Shown here one piece after another: positions 52,788-60,517 of a stretch of 64,000 nt of DNA (within the stretch, counting starts at the first letter, position 1; each line of letters begins with the position of its first letter). The notes under the pieces were generated by a model. It had not been told where the DNA came from and did not search any database. It was given only the letters and a program-made list of their open reading frames with translations. The stretch is from an uncultured bacterium (lineage in GTDB: Bacteria; Verrucomicrobiota; Lentisphaeria; Victivallales; UBA1829): NCBI GenBank assembly GCA_902802585.1, contig CADCMR010000011.1:1-64000 (forward strand). The letters run 5' to 3'. The position numbers and the translations under genes are program-made.

Positions 52788-53477
52788 TTATGCTTTATCC
52801 GCCGGGGCAGGGGGCGGTTCGGTTGCGTTTTCCGCAAGGAACTGTGTATGGCACCGCAGGCAGACGTGATGCTCGGAATCGAAGTTGTCTTTCGTACGAG
52901 GCGTCAGGCAATACGGACAGCGCCGTCCGCTTCGCCAGGTGTCGAGCAGATGCCAGGGGATCGCGAGGGATGCGAACAGCACCGGATACAGATAGAACCC
53001 GTAATCGTCCGGATCGCGCCAGTTCACATGATCATAATATCCGCCCGCTAGAACTTGAATAATCACAGAAATCAATACAGGATAAATGACGATCATCCAG
53101 AATGTTATTCCGCGGCTGTAACAGTTTTCCATGTTTGCGAAACATTCCTTTGAAACCGAAACTGTCCTGACGACTTTCGGCGAGCCGTCTTGATTGCGAC
53201 GGAAACATGTCGGTGTGATGTCCCGGCGGAAAAACGACGGGAGAGGGGAGACAAAGATATAACAGATCAGAGTGATGATCGACATGACAGCAAATGCCGC
53301 ACTGCAGAGCAGACATAGACAGGAAGCGCACGCATCCGCATATTGATTGAACGGCACGACCGAAGGTCCAAGATACACGGCAGCAAGCGCGGCGGAAAAG
53401 ACCAGAAAGCCGATCCGCCACGACCCCATGATGACGCACAGCCATCGAAAAGAAAAATAGTCTCCCGTGTTGCTCAT
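52788..53477 (-). CDS. Membrane protein with C-terminal zinc-ribbon
   Basis: A 229-residue protein with about four hydrophobic helices (IGFLVFSAALAAVYLG, LCSAAFAVMSIITLICYIF, ITFWMIVIYPVLISVIIQ, LYPVLFASLAIPWHLL). A C-terminal CPYC...CLRC pair is a typical zinc-ribbon facing the cytoplasm. I recognise no family. It overlaps the preceding gene by ATGA, so the two are one unit. It ends in a Pro/Ala-rich tail encoded across two KOPS-like octamer regions. Confidence 0.65.
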   Translation of the reverse strand: MSNTGDYFSFRWLCVIMGSWRIGFLVFSAALAAVYLGPSVVPFNQYADACASCLCLLCSAAFAVMSIITLICYIFVSPLPSFFRRDITPTCFRRNQDGSPKVVRTVSVSKECFANMENCYSRGITFWMIVIYPVLISVIIQVLAGGYYDHVNWRDPDDYGFYLYPVLFASLAIPWHLLDTWRSGRRCPYCLTPRTKDNFDSEHHVCLRCHTQFLAENATEPPPAPADKA

Positions 53478-54271
53478 ATTCCGTCTTCCGGGGCAGGGGG
53501 CAGTTGATAATACTTGGAGGACGGATCAAGAAAAACTTTTTTGATGTAAAAGACCAGCCGATCGAATTTGAGAAGCTTTGATCTGAACGTATCGTCGCAT
53601 TCGATCTTACGACAGCCGCGTTTAGACACGTCGATCAGTCCGGCATGATCCGCATGGTCGATTTCGACAAACTGCTGCAGCCGCATGTCGTCATAATACC
53701 TGTTGGCGCCGATCTTTTTCTCATCCCAGTATCGTTGCAGGAACTTCGGGCGTTTCCCGTAAAAGACATGGAGACCGTCCAGATTGCGCAGTTCGAGTTC
53801 TTCCAAGGTTCGTTTCGTGATCCGGAAATCCCGGTCCAGTAGAATCCGGAAGCAGCTTTTCAGAACCGTTTCTTCGGTAAAGCCGTAAAAATAAGTGACA
53901 TTGACATTCCAGTACGCATCGGGATAACGGTCGTCCGGTTTGTCCGCTTCATAGGACACTTTGATGCGTCCGTCCCTGTCGAAGACGTTGTACGTGAACC
54001 ATAATATCCCGGCATCAAACTGTATATTGCCTTCCGGTCCGGGATAATCGTCCGCGCCGACGGAGTGAATATCCAGGATCAGTTTTCCGTCCTTGGACGA
54101 CCAATACCTGGTCAGACAGATCTTTTCGTCTTGATCATAAAAAACGGTTTTGTACATGGGCGGGAGACATCCTCCGGCTGAGGAGATAAAAAAGTTTACA
54201 AGTATTATACCCCAACATGACAAAAAAAGCAAGGGCTGATTTTGTTTTTTGCTGATAATTCCGATTCGCAA
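53474..54271 (-). CDS. Hypothetical secreted/lipoprotein-like protein
   Basis: A 265-residue protein of unknown family with a hydrophobic N-terminus (LLFLSCWGIILVNFFISSAGGC) that may be a signal peptide, possibly of the lipoprotein kind. The rest is soluble, rich in Asp and Tyr, with a basic C-terminal part (GCRKIECDDTFRSKLLKFDR). No ATG fits the start: the frame begins at TTG, and an internal TTG would give a neater signal peptide, so the start is uncertain. Its end overlaps the next gene by ATGA. Confidence 0.55.
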   Translation of the reverse strand: MRIGIISKKQNQPLLFLSCWGIILVNFFISSAGGCLPPMYKTVFYDQDEKICLTRYWSSKDGKLILDIHSVGADDYPGPEGNIQFDAGILWFTYNVFDRDGRIKVSYEADKPDDRYPDAYWNVNVTYFYGFTEETVLKSCFRILLDRDFRITKRTLEELELRNLDGLHVFYGKRPKFLQRYWDEKKIGANRYYDDMRLQQFVEIDHADHAGLIDVSKRGCRKIECDDTFRSKLLKFDRLVFYIKKVFLDPSSKYYQLPPAPEDGI

Positions 54272-54684
54272 TAGGGCAGGGGGGCTGTTTTGAGGTTAAA
54301 ATCACGAAAAGAATACCAAGGACACCCCGATTCCCTGCCCCGGAATTATTCAACAAGGTCGTGAAAAATAAGGGGATATCTCAAATCGAGATGTACATTT
54401 GTCTGGTACTTTGTCTTGAAAAAAAAAGGAATCCATCACATTTTATAAATAACATTATATTCTCATTAACTTTGACTGATTTCATTCTCTCCGTCATTCC
54501 ATATTTCTTTTGTATTTCGTCTGCACACGGAATACTTGTTTGTTTTATATGGTCTGTGCCCGGAAAACACATCTGATGCCAGAAGTTATTGAAAAGTTAT
54601 TGACATTGCTCTTGTCAAAGCGTCATAACACTTACATGGATAGAATGATACAAACCTACACGCGTCCTGATTTTGTGATGCTCG
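54272..54684. other. AT-rich gene-free region left of dif
   Basis: About 410 bp of AT-rich DNA with only short, non-coding-looking frames. The last + strand GGGCAGGG (54274) and the first CCCTGCCC (54333) are here. Confidence 0.5.
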
Positions 54685-54712
54685 GTTTAACATAATATAT
54701 ATTATGCGACAT
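54685..54712 (-). other. dif: dif site (XerC/XerD chromosome-dimer resolution site)
   Basis: Read on the minus strand, an 11-bp XerC-type arm (ATGTCGCATAA), a 6-bp centre (TATATA) and an 11-bp XerD-type arm (TTATGTTAAAC) form a 28-bp site. The E. coli site has arms GGTGCGCATAA and TTATGTTAAAT around TGTATA; 22 of 28 positions agree, including 10 of 11 in the XerD arm. It is in a gene-free region and within 0.4 kb of the point where the polarity of GGGCAGGG octamers reverses, as expected at a replication terminus. Confidence 0.92.
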
Positions 54713-55268
54713 TATAAATGCGCCGCGCAGCCTGTTTGAGACGGGGATATTGTCAGGACGGCTGGACGTTTGTTCCGGTTGTTATCATCCGCTTAAAACG
54801 CCTGGGATGAATCAAAGTTTTTCAGGGATGAAAGAATAAAGGAAAGCCCCTGCCCTGAGAATATAATACTCTCCCTCTCATCTGGTGATCGATCGTTCTC
54901 TCGACATAAGAAAAAGACAAAGTGTTGTATATTGGACGCGTTCGCGTCCGGGGGCTTGCTTCCGCAAACCTCGGAATACTCGCTGCGCTCGACATAATTT
55001 TATTGACCGCGATGCGCGAGAGTCAAAGATGGTTGTATTGTAGGGCTGAATTGCTTTTTTGAAATCCCTACCTTTTTTTTGGACGCGATGCGTCCGGGGG
55101 CTTGCATCTGCAAGCCTTGGAATACTCGCTGCGCTCGACGATTTATTCATACCGCGTGACGCGCGTTTCAAAAGTTTTGATTGAATAATCCCCAGTTTTC
55201 CTGTCCTAGATGGTATCCCAGCCTCCCTGCCCTGTTTGTAGAGAATGTTATTCTGCAGAGCGATACAT
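54713..55268. other. Gene-free region right of dif
   Basis: About 555 bp with the two hairpin repeats and two CCCTGCCC octamers. The only long frame here crosses both repeats and is not credible as a gene. Confidence 0.5.
54934..55139. repeat. Two ~60-bp direct repeats with internal hairpins, near dif
   Basis: Copies at 54934-54993 and 55081-55139 share GGACGCG...CGTCC, then GGGGGCTTGC, a TGCAAGCC-like arm, and GGAATACTCGCTGCGCTCGA. Each contains two small hairpins (GGACGCG/CGCGTCC and GGCTTGC/GCAAGCC), resembling REP-type intergenic elements. They are 147 bp apart. Confidence 0.8.
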
Positions 55269-55595
55269 TCAATTCGTTTCGCGTGAAACATATCTGCGGA
55301 ATAAATATAATCCTGTTCCGGCGATCACGGAATAGAGCATAACCGTCAGGAGAAACATCAATAAACCGAGTACGTTATCGCCACAGAACGGGTCATCGAA
55401 AAGCAGATTCCCGAGCCATGAAACCGCCCCGGCGTACAGGAATTGACCGATAGGGTTCAGATTGATAAAATTACCGAGAAAAAACAGCCAGAAAACGAAC
55501 AGGATCTGCACGGTCAGGACAAACACACAGCTGACGCCCCATCGCGACAGCTCCCGGAAGATTTTGCCGTTCGTTTTCGATGGATTCACGTTCAC
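55269..55595 (-). CDS. Small membrane protein
   Basis: A 108-residue protein with three hydrophobic segments (VSCVFVLTVQILFVFWLFFL, AGAVSWLGNLLF and GLLMFLLTVMLYSVIAGTGL). It resembles the N-terminal membrane part of the gene that starts at 57155 (LxWLGNxxF...GLGLILLVVIIYAFLGGT), so the two are paralogous. The GTG start overlaps the upstream stop (GTGA). The function is unknown. Confidence 0.6.
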   Translation of the reverse strand: MNVNPSKTNGKIFRELSRWGVSCVFVLTVQILFVFWLFFLGNFINLNPIGQFLYAGAVSWLGNLLFDDPFCGDNVLGLLMFLLTVMLYSVIAGTGLYLFRRYVSRETN

Positions 55596-57155
55596 GGTTC
55601 ACCCCCGTTTTGCTGCTTTTCGTTCACAGGATATCCAAAGACCTCACGGTCGCCCGATCCGGCGTTCTGTTCCAACGTCTTTTCACTACTCCCCTGCCCG
55701 GCCGCATCTGCCACAGGATGAACAGGCGTTCCGCCTTTAACCGTTTCCACAGCAGTCATTCCAATCGGCACCAGCGCCAGACGGAACCCGATACAGGATT
55801 CTTTCCATCCGACCACATGATGCCCGGTAACCTTGTCGTAGACAGGTTCCGGGTGTGCGTAGTCATAATACGGATGCCAGCAGCTGTTTGCAGGGCTGAT
55901 GACCGAGTCGGGATCCCACCATGATCCGCCATGCGTGATCGTCTCGTCCGTTTGCTTTTCATAATAATCGTTTCCGGGCGGCAGGTCGCCGGTGACCTCG
56001 TTTGCCGCATTCTGCATCGGTCCGCCGTATCCGCCGGAATACGTGTGCCGCTCCCGGCAGAGTTCCGCGACATTCCCGATCATATCATAGAATCCCCAGG
56101 CGTTCGGCGGATATTTCCGGACTTCGCTCGTCTTACGGAATGCATGACGGTTTCTTGAACTGGTTCCCACCTTTACGGCGGAAAAGAGAGTTTTCGCGGC
56201 GTTCGTGAATGTAACATCCTCACTCAGATCGTCGATGCTTTTTTCGAATTCCCCCATGGCGATCAGATTCGCAGCCTCCGGGTTGAAATCATCGCCCCAT
56301 GGCATCCGCGTGGTCGTCCCGGCGCGGCATGCGATCTCCCAGCGGACCGGATCCGGCAGGTCGAACCGGCATCCTTCCGGCAGACGATCTGCGCAAAGCG
56401 CATTGAGCTTTTCAATGAAACGGTTGACGTCGTTCCGGTTCACGGCATCGACCGGACGCTTTCCCCCTTTGTATAAGGATGGGTTGCTCAGGTCGAATCC
56501 GTCGGGACGTTTTTCTCCGCTCATGACGGCTTCCCATTGTTCCTGCGTGACCTCGTATTTGCCCAGCCAGTACGTACGGAGCGGACACGGTTACCTCGCG
56601 CCGGTCGATGTCCGAACGCCACAAAGGATCCACCCGTGGCAATCCGACCGTATAGGTGCCGGGCTGCACCCGGATCATTTCGAGCTCGATGCCGTCCTTC
56701 AGCGTGAAAACGATGGAATCGGCTTTCGTCTCAGAGGTCTTTGGCGTTTCCTGCTTGCTTTTTCCGCAGGCGGCAAGCAGGAGCAGACCGAGCGCGGAAC
56801 AGAAAAAGAACAGAGATTGTTTTCTGCCGGAAAGCGCGGACGACAGCCTGCCGATCAGATAAATGACCGTGCCGCCGAGGAAGGCGTAGATGATGACGAC
56901 CAGCAGAATCAGTCCCAGTCCGAGTGCGATGTTTCCCAGAAACATCTGTTCTTCTTCAAAGAACGCATTTCCCAGCCAGAGAACGGGATGCGCATAAGCA
57001 AGTTCAAAAACATGCTCCAAAATACGGTTTGACTGTGGTCCGAAGGCAGCCCATGCAGTCAGGATCAGGAGTTGCAGCGCAAGTAAGGAAACGACATAGA
57101 GAAACCAAAGCCACAGCTCCGAAAACAATCTGTTTCTTATTGCCAACGTGTCCAT
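55592..57155 (-). pseudogene. Membrane-anchored FGE/SUMF1-domain protein, frameshifted by a 4-bp duplication
   Basis: The first part (from 57155) encodes a membrane region, a second hydrophobic stretch with a lipobox-like AACG, and the start of a formylglycine-generating-enzyme-like domain (LEMIRVQPGTYTVGLP, REVTVSAPY). At 56571-56577 the sequence TACGTAC contains GTAC twice; removing one copy joins SAPY to WLGKYEVTQEQWEAVMSG, the expected family sequence. The rest of the domain (RAGTTTRMPWGDD, WGFYDMIGNVAELC, HGGSWWDPD, GFRLALVP) runs in the second frame to 55592. Such domains often act as non-catalytic modules. I see no catalytic cysteine pair of true FGE. Confidence 0.75.
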
Positions 57156-57330
57156 GTCGCTTTTCTCTGTGTCGGTTGCGGATAGATTACTTGCAGTTAC
57201 TATAGCAGTTTCCTGGCGAATGTCAACTTTTTTATTGAGAAACAGTGCTTTTTTTTATGTAAGTCTATTGATTTCTTTTGCCCCCCTGCCCTTTTTCCAG
57301 ATTTTTTTCCGGATTCCGACGGTTTTCCTC

Positions 57331-57359
57331 TTGTCTTTTCGCCTGATGCGTGGTATAAT
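57331..57359 (+). promoter_or_regulatory. Sigma-70 promoter
   Basis: TTGTCT and TATAAT are 17 bp apart, with the -10 ending about 46 bp before the ATG of the next + strand gene. Confidence 0.7.
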
Positions 57360-57405
57360 AAACTACCGAAAACAAAACAATCCGCCGCATTGAGTTCAAA
57401 GACAA

Positions 57406-58047
57406 ATGAAACAGAAACTCCTGTATTTCCTGCTTGTCTGCGTCGTGCTCGCACTTCTGTCCCTGGACCGGGAAGCGAGGCAGTGCCTGGACTGCGGCAT
57501 CCACTCCAGACACAAGGTATTCTGTTTCGCCGGGCTGGAACTCTTCGAGACGTCTGTGTATGAGAGCACCGCGGTTTCGCGGTTCCTTGATCCCGAGAAC
57601 AAATGCAGCCATGACAGAAAACAGATCACCTTGGGGCGCAGATACTATGCGCTGTTCCTCGATCCCGGACGGGATTATGCTTATCTGCGGCATAATGTAT
57701 CCCCTACCCTATCGGACGATGCCGCGTTTTATGACTTCCTGGAGCTGTCGCAAAAACAAAGCTCCGACTTCCGCGAGCTAGTCCGGTTCGCGGTCTCCGA
57801 CAGAGCGTTATCGTTCCCCGGCGGTTCAGAGGAACGCCGCCTGGCTTCGTTCCTGCCGGATTACATCAAAAACGAGTTTTACATTTACAAAGAGGATCCC
57901 GTAAACTACCGGAACCCGTTTTCCGCCGAAGCCGGGAAAGCCGCCGAAACACCGTCCCGCCTGGATTATTTGGATGTTTATCAATTCTTCCGTTCCGGGA
58001 TGTCTACTGAAACGACCTCACCGGGATCTTCGCCCCAGCAGCAGTAA
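57406..58047 (+). CDS. Hypothetical membrane-anchored protein
   Basis: A 213-residue protein with an N-terminal hydrophobic helix (LLYFLLVCVVLALLSL) that may be a signal anchor, a CLDCGIH motif soon after it, and a mostly hydrophilic remainder ending in a Ser/Gln-rich tail. I recognise no family. It is the only + strand gene between 52.7 kb and the end of the window, and has its own promoter. Confidence 0.6.
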   Translation: MKQKLLYFLLVCVVLALLSLDREARQCLDCGIHSRHKVFCFAGLELFETSVYESTAVSRFLDPENKCSHDRKQITLGRRYYALFLDPGRDYAYLRHNVSPTLSDDAAFYDFLELSQKQSSDFRELVRFAVSDRALSFPGGSEERRLASFLPDYIKNEFYIYKEDPVNYRNPFSAEAGKAAETPSRLDYLDVYQFFRSGMSTETTSPGSSPQQQ

Positions 58048-58120
58048 CGAACTGCGTCTCCCCGTTTCAGTTTTTTAGTTCAACAGGGGGCTCGCGGCGC
58101 CGCGCCGGGTCCGATGCGAA

Positions 58121-59047
58121 TCAATTCTTCTTCAGGGACTTCAGGAAATCCTCGTCATCCGCCTTGCGCAGGAATCCGAAAAGGTCGGTCCCGATGGGGA
58201 TCAAATCGGGTTCCCCGCCGTCGTGTTCCGGCAGAAAATACAGTGAGTCCTGCATCGCCGGATCGGAGGATGCCAGAATGTAGGATTCGAATGTGGAGGA
58301 CATTTCATTCCGCACGCGTGCCACGAGATACCACGCGGTCTCGCATGGCGCCAGCGGGATGATCTGCAATTCATCGCAGTACCCGTAAACATCGAGGGCG
58401 CTGTGATAGGACGCGCGGGAAAAATACCCGCTGAACTCCTGCCAATCATCGGGGAGTTTCGTGTGGATCAGACGGGTGTATTCCTCCCGTATCTCCGGCG
58501 GCAGAGCGGGTGCGTAGGTCTGCTTGCCGTAATCTTCTTCCGGATCATCGAGTTCCACGGGCGGGAGCTCGCGGTCCCATTCCGACCCGAGGATCGAAAC
58601 AAGTTTTTCGGAGATGCGGAAAGGCTTCTCCTGTTTCGGCGGGTCAAGACGCTGCGCTTTGAAAAGATTCGGGAAGAAGTCCACGCCGCGCACCTCGAAA
58701 CCGTTTTCCGCCAGGTAATGCTGTGTGAACTGGATCGTGCCGATCACGCCGTCCGGGGAGACGCTGATGTCCGCGAAAAACTCCTTGCCGTCTTTGTTCA
58801 GACGGACGGATGCGAATGGGACTTCCAGCACCTGCGGATGCTTCGGCATGATGCGTGCATCATCGGGAAGAGACTTGAAGGAAACGGCGAGCGCGGAGTC
58901 CTCGTTGGTGCGTTTCGCCTTCTTCATCAGGTCACGCTGCATGAGGATCTTGTTTTTCCAATCCTCCTGGGCGGCATCGGCAAGCGCAGTGAAGAGTTTC
59001 TGCGCGATGTCGTAGTATTTGTCTTTTTCCGGACCGAAAAGGAACAT
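58121..59047 (-). CDS. Hypothetical cytoplasmic protein
   Basis: A 308-residue soluble protein with no signal peptide or membrane segment. It has an N-terminal acidic helix (MFLFGPEKDKYYDIAQKLFT) and later IPLAPCETAWYLVARVRNE and IPIGTDLFGFLRKADDEDFL. The latter resembles the I-G-x-D endings of SMI1/KNR4 immunity-type proteins, but that is only an impression. A purine-rich AGGGGGG site is close to the ATG. It begins 12 bp after the Sel1-RDD gene and is probably cotranscribed with it. Confidence 0.6.
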   Translation of the reverse strand: MFLFGPEKDKYYDIAQKLFTALADAAQEDWKNKILMQRDLMKKAKRTNEDSALAVSFKSLPDDARIMPKHPQVLEVPFASVRLNKDGKEFFADISVSPDGVIGTIQFTQHYLAENGFEVRGVDFFPNLFKAQRLDPPKQEKPFRISEKLVSILGSEWDRELPPVELDDPEEDYGKQTYAPALPPEIREEYTRLIHTKLPDDWQEFSGYFSRASYHSALDVYGYCDELQIIPLAPCETAWYLVARVRNEMSSTFESYILASSDPAMQDSLYFLPEHDGGEPDLIPIGTDLFGFLRKADDEDFLKSLKKN

Positions 59048-59058
59048 GTTCCCCCCTA

Positions 59059-60483
59059 TTATTTCATAATGAAATCAAAAACGGAATCCTGCAAAAAATT
59101 CCAGACAAATGCACAGTATTGCCCCATCGAGGATTTGATGACGAAATAGTTAAGAATAGCATAGAGGACTACTCCGAAGATAAATCTCACAGTCGAAATT
59201 ATCATGTCGCATTCTGTATCATAAACGACATCTGTTCCCAATACTTCATCATAAATAGTAGGTTTTAGTCTTGAAACTCTTTTTATCTGATTAATGATCG
59301 GAATCAGATTAAGGATCGGAATACCGAGCAGAATGGTGCCGACGTAGATACGAAGGTTTCTTTCAAGATAACAAAACATACGCTTATCATTGAGTTTTAT
59401 GCAAAACAGCCATTTTCCAAGAGATTTGTCTCCCCATATCAATGACCAGATAAGACCGTCAAACAAAAAGAGAAAAGGTAACAGAAAAAAAAGAAAGTAA
59501 AGATAATTCCAGATGGAAGCCGTTACAAATGGGGCAAATCGTCCAACAGCAAAATCAATGATGCAATACAAAAGGCTGAAATCAACAAAACGAGCCATCA
59601 ATCGAGGAATCAGCATGGATGAAGCAGAAGAGAAAAAACAAAGAAACAGCAGAAGGCAAACGGCAAGCATTGTCGAGTTTGTAGTCTTTTTGAATAAATG
59701 ATATGCATCTTCTCTCGCCTCAGGATGTTGTCCACTTCTGGCTGATTTTTTGAACCATTTAATCGCTTCAACATAATCTTTGTAGACTCCTTCACCGGTG
59801 ACATAGCATCTCCCTAGATCATACATTGCACCGGAATTCCCCAGATTCGCGGCATCTCTGTAAAACGCCACGGCGGTTTCCGGATTCTTTTCGACGCCCT
59901 GCCCTTCCATATAGCATTTCCCAAGTTGCACCATTGCTGAAGTTTCCCCCAGTTTCGCGGCTTTCTCGTAACATTCGACTGCCTTTTGCATATTTTGTTC
60001 TTCCGCATAGCATTTCCCCATGTTTATCAGTGCTAAATGAATCCCCAAATCCGCGGCTTTCCTGTAACATTCCAAAGCTGTTGCCAAATTCTTCTCGACT
60101 CCATCGACCCCTTCCTCATAACATGAACCATATAAAAAGTATATCTCTCCGAGGCCATTCAGCTCCCTCTTCAGTTCCAGATCATCGTCCCGGTCGTCTT
60201 GTTCCCGGTTTTTCTCAATCCGAGCTTGTAATTGCTCGTATCTCGCGTTGAGTTTTTCCACATCAAGGAGTTTCTTTGACGCTTTTTGAGCGTCATTGTC
60301 CGCCGTACTTTTCAATTCCGCAACGGGTTTATCGTCCGCTTGCAAATCCGTGTCCTGCGCAAACATCGATGCCGCGGGGATTGGGATTGCGAGCGCGGCA
60401 ACCATGAACACGGCAATGCCGCGAATCGCAACGCGCTTCCATCCGAGATTGAGGATACTGTTTTTTTGGGGGGGTCTGTTCAT
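59059..60483 (-). CDS. Sel1-repeat/RDD-domain membrane protein
   Basis: A 474-residue protein with a signal peptide (IAVFMVAALAIPIPAASMFAQ), a charged helical segment, and about four Sel1-like repeats of 36 residues (YRKAADLGIHLALINMGKCY, YEKAAKLGETSAMVQLGKCY). A C-terminal RDD-like membrane domain of ~200 residues follows, with arginine early (RLMARFVDFSLLYCIIDF) and GDKSLGKWLFCIKL. Sel1 repeats bind proteins. It is a shorter paralogue of the next gene, sharing the same leader (GWKRVAIRGIAVFMVAALA) and the end SVFDFIMK. Confidence 0.8.
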   Translation of the reverse strand: MNRPPQKNSILNLGWKRVAIRGIAVFMVAALAIPIPAASMFAQDTDLQADDKPVAELKSTADNDAQKASKKLLDVEKLNARYEQLQARIEKNREQDDRDDDLELKRELNGLGEIYFLYGSCYEEGVDGVEKNLATALECYRKAADLGIHLALINMGKCYAEEQNMQKAVECYEKAAKLGETSAMVQLGKCYMEGQGVEKNPETAVAFYRDAANLGNSGAMYDLGRCYVTGEGVYKDYVEAIKWFKKSARSGQHPEAREDAYHLFKKTTNSTMLAVCLLLFLCFFSSASSMLIPRLMARFVDFSLLYCIIDFAVGRFAPFVTASIWNYLYFLFFLLPFLFLFDGLIWSLIWGDKSLGKWLFCIKLNDKRMFCYLERNLRIYVGTILLGIPILNLIPIINQIKRVSRLKPTIYDEVLGTDVVYDTECDMIISTVRFIFGVVLYAILNYFVIKSSMGQYCAFVWNFLQDSVFDFIMK

Positions 60484-60517
60484 GATTGCCTGCCTCCGGA
60501 AAAAAGTTTGTATGTTA

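Noticed and set aside
54878..55291. Possible gene on the minus strand near dif
   Set aside because: It runs through both ~60-bp hairpin repeats, has no motif and lacks a ribosome site.
54274..55300. Prophage or integrated XerCD-dependent element at dif
   Set aside because: There is no integrase, phage gene or second dif-like site; only one dif copy is visible.
4879..59904. GGGCAGGG as a purely coding artefact
   Set aside because: It occurs in different frames, in both gene orientations and in spacers, and still keeps one polarity on each side of about 54.3 kb.
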